NCBI GenBank assembly: GCA_020248785.1
Contig: JADCGX010000040.1
Location: 31,944 to 95,943 of the forward strand
DNA: 64,000 nt
Source: Burkholderiales bacterium
GTDB lineage: Bacteria > Pseudomonadota > Gammaproteobacteria > Burkholderiales > Burkholderiaceae_F
Reading direction: 5' to 3'
In this document: positions 58,277 through 64,000 of the stretch, piece after piece
Position numbering within the stretch: the first letter of the stretch is position 1
Layout of the letters: the number at the start of each line of letters is the position of its first letter
Notes under the pieces: model-generated
The model's input: the letters and a program-made list of their open reading frames with translations, nothing else
Told to the model about the DNA's origin: nothing
The model's database searches: none
Translations under genes and position numbers: made by a program

Positions 58277-58903
58277 TCAGGTCAGTCCCAGCGCTTCCAC
58301 GCTACCGCGGCCGCGCCGCAGGACCACTGCTTCCTTGCCGGTCAGATCGACGATCGTGGTGGGCTCGATACCGCAGGAGCCGGCGTCGATCACCACATCC
58401 AGCTCATGGCCGATGCGCTCAAGGATGTGCGCTCCATCGTTGAGGGGAATCTCATCGCCCGGCAACTGCAGCGTGGTGGAAATGACCGGCTGGCCGAACA
58501 CCTGCAGCAGGCCGTTGGCTGCCGGATGCTCGGGAACGCGGATCCCGATCGTCTTGCGCGACGGATGCGACAAGCGGCGCGGCACTTCCTTGGTCGCCTC
58601 GAGGATGAAGGTGTACGGGCCCGGCGTGGCGTTTTTCAGCAGGCGGTACTGCAGGTTGTCCACGCGGGCATAGTTGGCGATCTCCGACAGATCGCGACAC
58701 AGCAGCGTGAGGTTGTGCCGCTCGTCGATCTGGCGGATGCGCCGCAGCCGGTCCACCGCCGGCTTGTCATCCAGGTGACAGACGAGCGCGTAGCAAGAAT
58801 CGGTTGGGATCGCCGCCAGACCGCCGTGATCGATGATCTGCGCGGCCTGCCGTAGCAGGCGCAGCTGCGGGTTGACCGGATGAACGCTGAGCAGCTGCGC
58901 CAT
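58277..58903 (-). CDS. YrdC/YciO-type threonylcarbamoyl-AMP synthase-like protein
   Basis: A 208-residue Sua5/YrdC-fold protein. Features: GGLAAIPTDSCYALVC, the RIRQIDERHNLTLLC region, ATPGPYTFILEATKEVPRR and KTIGIRVPEHPAANGLL, which fit the YciO branch more than TsaC/YrdC. YciO homologues may share low threonylcarbamoyl-AMP synthase activity, but their role is debated. It lies ten bases after the PHP gene, as in other betaproteobacteria. Confidence 0.9.
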   Translation of the reverse strand: MAQLLSVHPVNPQLRLLRQAAQIIDHGGLAAIPTDSCYALVCHLDDKPAVDRLRRIRQIDERHNLTLLCRDLSEIANYARVDNLQYRLLKNATPGPYTFILEATKEVPRRLSHPSRKTIGIRVPEHPAANGLLQVFGQPVISTTLQLPGDEIPLNDGAHILERIGHELDVVIDAGSCGIEPTTIVDLTGKEAVVLRRGRGSVEALGLT

Positions 58904-58912
58904 TGTCCCGGC

Positions 58913-59764
58913 TCAAACAAAGCGATGCCACACGGGCGTCAGGCCGTCGGGCACCGCATGGACCTGGCCCAGCTCCGCATGCGACTCCTTCGGCCCATGG
59001 AAGTCGCTGCCGCGCGAGCCTTCGAAGCCGAACTCCAGCGCATGCTCCGTGAAGCGTCGGATCTGCTCGCGCGTATGCGCGCTAGTGGCCACTTCGAGCG
59101 CAACACCGCCAGCCTCGCGGAACTCGGAAAACAGCGCCCACAGCTCGGTCGGCGTCAGCTTGTAGCGGCCGGGGTGCGCAATGATGGGCACGCCACCGGC
59201 GGCCGTGATCCAAGCCACCGCATCACGCAACCCGGCCCACTTGTGCGGCACGTAGCCGGGCTTGCCCTCGGTCAGGTAGCGGCCGAACACCTCGCGGGTC
59301 TCCGAGGCAAAGCCGCGTTCGACGATGTAGCGCGCAAAGTGCGTGCGCGAGACGAGATCGAGGTTGCCGGCGTACTTCAGTGCACCGTCGAGCGCACCAT
59401 CGATGCCCGCCTTGGCCAGTCCGTCGGCCATCTCCTGCGCGCGCCGCATGCGCCCGGCCCGCACGCGGGCCAGCCCGTCGCGCAGCTGCGCCGAAGTCTC
59501 GTCGACGCCGAGACCGAGGATATGCACAGTGTGGTTCGCAAAGGTGACCGAGACCTCGACGCCGGCCACGAAGGCCAGTCCAAGGCGATCCGCGGCAGCG
59601 CGCGCGGCAGCGAGGCCGCGGACCTCGTCGTGGTCGGTCAGCGCGAACAGCTCAACGCCCTGCGCCTTGGCACGCTCGACCAGCGCCGCCGGGTCCAACG
59701 TCCCGTCGGACACGGTCGAGTGCGCGTGCAGGTCGGCATTCAAGTCCATCGGCAACAAACGCAT
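58913..59764 (-). CDS. PHP-domain phosphoesterase (RNase AM / YciV-like)
   Basis: A 283-residue PHP-family metallo-phosphoesterase. The metal motifs are present: DLNADLHAHSTVSDGT, FALTDHDEVRGLAAA, FVAGVEVSVTF, IIAHPGRYKL and SDFHGPKE. This matches the YciV group (RNase AM, also 3',5'-nucleoside bisphosphate phosphatase), acting in rRNA 5' trimming and pAp turnover. ATG 59764 or ATG 59749 could start it; the longer frame to 59845 reads into the upstream gene's end and is not used. Confidence 0.92.
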   Translation of the reverse strand: MRLLPMDLNADLHAHSTVSDGTLDPAALVERAKAQGVELFALTDHDEVRGLAAARAAADRLGLAFVAGVEVSVTFANHTVHILGLGVDETSAQLRDGLARVRAGRMRRAQEMADGLAKAGIDGALDGALKYAGNLDLVSRTHFARYIVERGFASETREVFGRYLTEGKPGYVPHKWAGLRDAVAWITAAGGVPIIAHPGRYKLTPTELWALFSEFREAGGVALEVATSAHTREQIRRFTEHALEFGFEGSRGSDFHGPKESHAELGQVHAVPDGLTPVWHRFV

Positions 59765-59795
59765 GGCCCCATTGTAGGCGCCGCGCCGTTGTGGC

Positions 59796-60695
59796 TTAGC
59801 GCAGAAAGGCCGCGAGCAAGCGCGCCAGTTCCTCGGGCTGGTCATGGTGGATCATGTGGCCGGCGTCCTGCACGATCTCGAACTGCAGGTTCGGCAGAAC
59901 GGCACGGCGACTGGCCAGTTCCTCGGCGCTGCCGGCCCACTTGTGGGCATCGGTATGTGCGCCCTCCACCCACAGCACCGGGGCGGTGATGCGCGCCCAG
60001 CACGCCTGCACCTCGGCCCAGCGATACAGCACCGGGTTGACGATGCGATGCGCCGGATCGCCGGCGATCTCCCACCGCCCGGCCGCATTGCGTGTGGCCC
60101 AGTGTTGCGCGAGAAAGGCAGCGCGCGCCGGCGTCAGGCGCTGATTGGTCTTGCGCAGGCGGGCGATGACCTCGTCGACCGATGCGTAGTCACGCAGGCC
60201 CGGCCTCGCCTTCAGCTCGTCCAGCCACTGCGCGTAGCGCGCCGGTGCCTCTTCGGGCGGCGCGGCGCGCAGGCCAAAGCCCTCGAGGTTGATCAGCCGG
60301 CGCACGCGCGCTGGCCGTACGCCCGCATACAGCATCGCCACGTTGCCGCCCATGCTGTGGCCGAGCAAGGCCAGCGGCGCCTCGCCGACGAGTGCATCGA
60401 GCAGCGCATCGAGATCGGCCAGGTAGTCGGGGAACCAGTAGCAGTCGGCCGCTGGCCAGCTGCTGCGCCCAAAGCCGCGCCAGTCCGGCGCCAGGACACG
60501 CCAGCGGCCCGGCAAGGCGTCGACGACGAACTGGAACGACGCACCCACGTCCATCCAGCCGTGCAGCATGACCAGCGGCGGCGCGTCGGCATCGCCCCAC
60601 TCGCACACGTGGTACTGCAGGCCGCGCAATGGCACCGTGAGCGAACGGAACGGGCGCTGCGGTGCATACCGGACAGCGGCGGACAGAACGGCCAT
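59796..60695 (-). CDS. Alpha/beta-hydrolase
   Basis: A 299-residue alpha/beta-hydrolase with oxyanion-loop HGWMDVGASFQF, the DWRGFGRS block, nucleophile elbow GHSMGGNVAMLYAG (Ser about residue 117), Asp in VLWVEGAHTDAHKW and His in DAGHMIHHDQPEEL. The pattern resembles serine hydrolase-like (MGS/epoxide-hydrolase related) enzymes. Substrate unknown. It diverges from the acyl-CoA synthetase gene with 65 bases between them, and precedes the PHP gene. Confidence 0.87.
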   Translation of the reverse strand: MAVLSAAVRYAPQRPFRSLTVPLRGLQYHVCEWGDADAPPLVMLHGWMDVGASFQFVVDALPGRWRVLAPDWRGFGRSSWPAADCYWFPDYLADLDALLDALVGEAPLALLGHSMGGNVAMLYAGVRPARVRRLINLEGFGLRAAPPEEAPARYAQWLDELKARPGLRDYASVDEVIARLRKTNQRLTPARAAFLAQHWATRNAAGRWEIAGDPAHRIVNPVLYRWAEVQACWARITAPVLWVEGAHTDAHKWAGSAEELASRRAVLPNLQFEIVQDAGHMIHHDQPEELARLLAAFLR

Positions 60696-60760
60696 TTGAA
60701 CCAGACTTGGTCTTTGGAGGATGATCGAGGCAATCTAGCAAGTCCAGGATCGTTGCTGCG

Positions 60761-62440
60761 ATGACCAAGACGGCCAGGGCCGACCAGTACGCGACGCTGT
60801 ACCGCCAGTTCCGCTGGCATGTGCCGCGCGAGTTCAACATTGCGACGGTGTGTGGCCAGCGCTGGGCGGCCGAGTCCTCGCGCGTTGCCATCCACCACGA
60901 GGATGACAGCGGCCGCCGCTCGACCCACACCTATGCCGCGCTCGTGAGCGATGCGCAGCGCCTGTCGCACGCGCTGCGCGCGCTGGGCGTGGAGCGGGGC
61001 GACCGCGTGGCGATCGTGCTGCCGCAGCGGCCTGAGACGGCCATCGCGCACCTGGCGATCTACCAGTTGGGCGCGATCGCCATGCCGCTGTCGGTCCTGT
61101 TCGGTCCCGACGCGTTGGAGTATCGCCTGCAGAACAGCGAGGCGATCGTCGCCATCTGCGACGACGGCGGCGCGCAGGCGATCGCCGGCGTTCGCGCCAA
61201 CTGCCCGGCGCTCAAGCACGTCATCACGGTGGGCGCCGACGTCGACGGCGCGCAGGACTGGAGCCGGCTGCTGTCCAAGCAGCCGGACCGCTTCGAGCCG
61301 GTGTCCACGCTGGCCGAAGATCCGGCTGTGCTCATTTACACCAGCGGCACCACCGGTCCACCGAAGGGCGCACTGATCCCGCACGCGGCGCTGATCGGCA
61401 ACCTGCCGGGCTTCGTCGCATCGCAGAACTGGTTTCCGCGTGCCGGCGATGTGTTCTGGTCACCCGCCGACTGGGCCTGGACCGGTGGTCTGATGGACGC
61501 GCTGCTGCCCACGCTGTACTTCGGCTTTCCGATCGTGAGCTACCGTGGCCGCTTCAGCGCCGACAAGGCGCTGGAGCTCATGCAGCGATACTGGATCACC
61601 AACAGCTTTCTGTTCCCGACCGCGCTCAAGCTGATGATGCGTTCGTCCGCGTGGAGCGCGCCGTCGGGCCTGAAGCTGCGGGCGATCATGAGCGCGGGCG
61701 AATCGGTGGGCACGGCCGTGTTCGATTGGACGCGCAGCGCGCTCGGCATCACGGTCAACGAGATGTTCGGCCAGACCGAGGTCAACTACATCGTCGGCAA
61801 CTCGCACGAGCGCTGGCCCGCGCGGCCCGGCGCCATGGGCCGGCCCTACCCCGGTCATCGCGTGGCCGTCATCGACGACGCAGGCCGCGAACTGCCGCGC
61901 GGCGAAGTGGGCGACGTGGCGATCCATCGCCGCGACATCCACGGCACACGTGATCCCATCTTCTTCCTTGGCTACTGGCGCAACGAGCGCGCTACCTTGG
62001 CCAAGTTCACAGGCACGCCGGACAACTCGTGGTGCCGCACCGGCGATCTGGCCACCATGGATGCCACGGGCGACCTCTGGTACCAGGGGCGCGCAGACGA
62101 TGTGTTCAAGGCCGCCGGTTACCGCATTGGCCCAGGTGAGATCGAAAACTGCCTGATCAAACATCCTGCGGTCGTGAACGCCGCTGCCGTGCCCAAGCCG
62201 GATGCCGAGCGCGGCGCCGTGGTCAAGGCCTTCGTCGTCCTTGCGCCCGGTATGCGAGGCAATGAGGCGCTCGTGGCGGAATTGCAGGCACATGTGCGCG
62301 GCAAGCTCGCGCCCTATGAGTACCCCAAGGAGATCGAGTTCATCGGCGAGTTGCCGATGACCACCACGGGCAAGGTGCAGCGCCGCGTGCTGCGCGAACT
62401 CGAAGCACAGCGGGCCAAGGACGCCGACCAGCGAGGCTAG
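60761..62440 (+). CDS. AMP-dependent acyl-CoA synthetase (ACSM/AcsA-like)
   Basis: A 559-residue ANL-superfamily ligase that activates a carboxylic acid to its CoA thioester through an acyl-adenylate. The P-loop-like motif YTSGTTGPPKGAL is at about residues 195-207, the A5 motif NEMFGQTEVN near 337, A7-A8 in WCRTGDLATMDATGDLWYQGRADDVFKAAGYRIGPGEIE, and the catalytic Lys in TTTGKVQRR near the C-terminus. The PADWAWTGGLMDAL segment is seen in medium-chain (ACSM) and acetyl/propionyl-type enzymes. The acid used is not determined. Confidence 0.93.
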   Translation: MTKTARADQYATLYRQFRWHVPREFNIATVCGQRWAAESSRVAIHHEDDSGRRSTHTYAALVSDAQRLSHALRALGVERGDRVAIVLPQRPETAIAHLAIYQLGAIAMPLSVLFGPDALEYRLQNSEAIVAICDDGGAQAIAGVRANCPALKHVITVGADVDGAQDWSRLLSKQPDRFEPVSTLAEDPAVLIYTSGTTGPPKGALIPHAALIGNLPGFVASQNWFPRAGDVFWSPADWAWTGGLMDALLPTLYFGFPIVSYRGRFSADKALELMQRYWITNSFLFPTALKLMMRSSAWSAPSGLKLRAIMSAGESVGTAVFDWTRSALGITVNEMFGQTEVNYIVGNSHERWPARPGAMGRPYPGHRVAVIDDAGRELPRGEVGDVAIHRRDIHGTRDPIFFLGYWRNERATLAKFTGTPDNSWCRTGDLATMDATGDLWYQGRADDVFKAAGYRIGPGEIENCLIKHPAVVNAAAVPKPDAERGAVVKAFVVLAPGMRGNEALVAELQAHVRGKLAPYEYPKEIEFIGELPMTTTGKVQRRVLRELEAQRAKDADQRG

Positions 62441-62443
62441 CGC

Positions 62444-62896
62444 TCAGGCAACCCGGCCGTCGCTCACGAGCATCTTGCCGCTCGCCTTGCACACGGCTAC
62501 GCCGTCCTGGTTCACGGCCCCCCCCTCCGCGGCGACGATGCCACCGCCATGCTGCGGCTTGGGCACCAGTTCCACCACGGTCCATGTGACGGTGAGCGTG
62601 TCACCGATGCGCACCGGCGCCAGGAAACGCGCGTTGTGCTCAAGGTAGGCGATCGCAGTGCCCGCGTAGACCATGCCGAGTTCGGCGCCCATGAGCGCCG
62701 AGGTCAGCACGCCATGCAGGATGCGCCCGCCGAAGCGCGAGCGTCCGGCAAAGTCTGCGTCGACATGCAGGGGGTTGAAGTCGCGAATCAGCCGCGCCCC
62801 GTCGTCGACATGCCGCGCGGTGATTGCCTCCCGGCGAACGAACTTCTCGCCCAGGCGCGTATTGGAGAAGGTCTTGGGAGTCGATGGCGGCAGCAT
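62444..62896 (-). CDS. MaoC-like enoyl-CoA hydratase/dehydratase
   Basis: A 150-residue single hot-dog-domain protein of the MaoC family. The hydratase motif FNPLHVDADFAGRSRFGGRILHGVLTSALMG contains the catalytic Asp/His pair (D-x4-H in the family). The GDTLTVTWTVVEL strand follows. It probably hydrates (R)-specific enoyl-CoA, supplying PHA synthesis or fatty-acid oxidation. It converges on the acyl-CoA synthetase gene with three bases between the two stop codons. Confidence 0.93.
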   Translation of the reverse strand: MLPPSTPKTFSNTRLGEKFVRREAITARHVDDGARLIRDFNPLHVDADFAGRSRFGGRILHGVLTSALMGAELGMVYAGTAIAYLEHNARFLAPVRIGDTLTVTWTVVELVPKPQHGGGIVAAEGGAVNQDGVAVCKASGKMLVSDGRVA

Positions 62897-62934
62897 GCCG
62901 ACATTAGAGCAGCGCGGGTGGCCGCGCGACGTCT

Positions 62935-63276
62935 CTAGGCCGCGACCGGCTGGCTTTCGCCCGCCGCGCGACGCAGGGCAAGCGACAAGAGTCGCTCCCG
63001 CTGCTCTTTGGGCGCATCGGCCAGCGCCGCCACCACATTGGACGGTAGCGCGCGATAGCGATAACGGCTTTGCTTCTTGCCCATCGGCCGCCAGCCCCGC
63101 GCGGCCAGCCTAGGCCAAAGGTCGTCGTTGAATCCGACGGGCACCGAAATGCGGAACTCCCCGTGGCAAATCGTCGTGCCGACCAGCGGGCGGGCTCGGC
63201 CTTCGGGGCGGCGCGAACCCGCCTTCTTGCCAAACAGTTCACTCATCGGCGTGCTGAACAGGCGCAATAGCGTCAT
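62935..63276 (-). CDS. Small basic protein of unknown family
   Basis: A 113-residue protein with a basic N-terminal third (SELFGKKAGSRRPEGRARP), a middle HGEFRISVPVGFNDDLWPRLAARGWRPM block and a C-terminal part rich in Arg, Ala and Leu. I do not recognise the family. The composition and the W-P-x-L-A-x-x-G-W-R pattern look like a small conserved betaproteobacterial protein rather than noise, and codon use is like its neighbours. ATG 63276 is used; TTG 63291 would add five residues. Confidence 0.5.
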   Translation of the reverse strand: MTLLRLFSTPMSELFGKKAGSRRPEGRARPLVGTTICHGEFRISVPVGFNDDLWPRLAARGWRPMGKKQSRYRYRALPSNVVAALADAPKEQRERLLSLALRRAAGESQPVAA

Positions 63277-64000
63277 TGGTACCCTCGTCAAGATCGCGCG
63301 TTGGACGTTAAGCAGAAGGCTCTTGGGAATCGATCCCGCGACGAAGGATCACGCAAGGGCGCGTCGCGCGCGGTCAGGCACACGGATCAAATGCCCGTTG
63401 ATCGAGCGCCGCGACGCCGGCTCACAGTCCCTCACGACGAAGGTCGCGCTGCCTAGCGCGGCCTTCGCCGACGACCGGCGTCACGACGCTGTGCTTCGAC
63501 GTGCGGCGGCCAGCCCATCGCTACCAGCGGCGCAAGCGTCGTGCATGTGGGCCGTCGACGAGGCGAATCCCGAGCAATCGCGAAGCAGCGCGGTGGCCGC
63601 TGCCGTTCCTGCAGATGCCGAGTTCGCGCCGCCCTTCGCGGTACAGCCAGCTTCAAAGCGCTGGGCTCATGCTGGTGCGCGCGCTTGCGCGCACGTCATC
63701 GCGAAAGATGCACGCTCCCCACCCAGGGTTGCGGCGGCGAGGCGGCCGGCGAGGCCAACGGGCCATGCCGAGCGAACCACACGCGCGGCCACGCACACTC
63801 ATGCACATGGCAGACATCCGACTCCTCGCTCTCGGCGGGGCCGATGCCGGTTGGCGCGCTAGCAGTCTGTTGAAATTCTCCGCTCGGATTGGTCATCCGA
63901 AGGCAGGCGAAAGCGTTGATGTCGGACGGAGCAAAGGAACGAGGAACGACAGCGATGCGCGGAGCCGACGTGACGCAAGAAAGCTTGTTCACCACGCGGA
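63277..64000. other. Right-hand end of window without recognisable genes
   Basis: I see no supportable gene in these 724 bases. The longest frames (63077-63862 plus, 63696-63995 minus) are Ala/Arg-rich and have no family features. A GCAGTCTGTTGAAATTC stretch at 63868-63884 resembles the outer end of some insertion sequences, and the sequence after it is less G+C-rich, so a mobile element may begin here and continue past the window. The evidence is weak. Confidence 0.4.

Noticed and set aside
60696..60760. ACCA-N4-TGGT dyad between the alpha/beta-hydrolase and acyl-CoA synthetase genes
   Set aside because: Only four bases per arm, well within chance expectation.

Overview
The window is high-GC DNA (roughly two thirds G+C, judged by eye) with a gene content and order typical of a betaproteobacterium, most likely in the Burkholderiales. 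Supporting blocks are glnA-ntrB-ntrC, a Ser/Thr kinase/PP2C pair next to rph-rdgB-hemW, yicC-gmk-rpoZ-spoT, and the run PHP phosphoesterase-YrdC/YciO-M50 protease-trpS-methyltransferase-dapA-bamC-MBL hydrolase. I found no rRNA, tRNA, CRISPR array, prophage or intact insertion sequence.

Layout. 1-2979: two tandem oligopeptide-type ABC substrate-binding proteins (the first cut by the window edge) and a membrane-anchored lipase. 3036-4805: a cluster of dead genes: the C-terminal end of an rpoN-like gene, the C-terminal half of a phospholipase D/cardiolipin-synthase gene, and a glucokinase gene with an in-frame TGA. 4902-9221: tight operon folD-prlC-(DUF4124/glutaredoxin fusion)-xth. 9218-14774 (minus): RND efflux pair, a membrane protein with a Bro-N-like domain, and an acetyltransferase gene broken by TAG. 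15236-20084 (minus): glnA, a DUF4124 protein, ntrB, ntrC, with a candidate sigma-54 promoter and NtrC site ahead of glnA and a strong terminator after it. 20367-25079 (minus): kinase, small Cys-containing ORF, PP2C phosphatase, rph, rdgB, hemW. 25325-29521 (plus): yicC, gmk, rpoZ, spoT. 29555-34892: wax-ester synthase/DGAT facing an acyl-CoA-binding protein, then aroC, an MFS transporter and an M48 lipoprotein protease. 35014-39437 (minus): a frameshifted amidohydrolase, a fused lysophospholipid transporter/acyltransferase and a patatin-like protein. 39551-44386 (minus): FAD oxidoreductase, CBS protein, hydroxypyruvate isomerase, DUF2157 protein, proline iminopeptidase, with a 183-bp palindromic MITE-like element at 40579-40761. 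44556-52252: metY, hydrolase, Mpo1-like protein, YihY, WrbA, DUF2069, FAD-linked dehydrogenase and two overlapping DUF4124 genes. 52519-60695 (minus): the conserved trpS/dapA/bamC block plus an alpha/beta hydrolase. 60761-63276: AMP-dependent acyl-CoA synthetase, MaoC-type dehydratase and a small unknown protein. The last 700 bp hold no gene I can support.

Themes. Nitrogen control (glnA/ntrBC), nucleotide and stringent-response housekeeping, and lipid or phospholipid metabolism (lipase, PLD remnant, WS/DGAT, ACBP, patatin, LplT-PlsC, acyl-CoA synthetase, MaoC) dominate. Five genes are visibly broken (rpoN-like, PLD, glk, GNAT, amidohydrolase), which suggests ongoing gene decay or, for the three single-base lesions, possible assembly errors. 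The most unusual items are a roughly 60-bp dispersed repeat that carries the stop of one gene and the ribosome-binding site of the next (three copies), the 183-bp inverted-repeat element, the membrane-anchored Bro-N protein, and the rpoN/PLD deletion scar.
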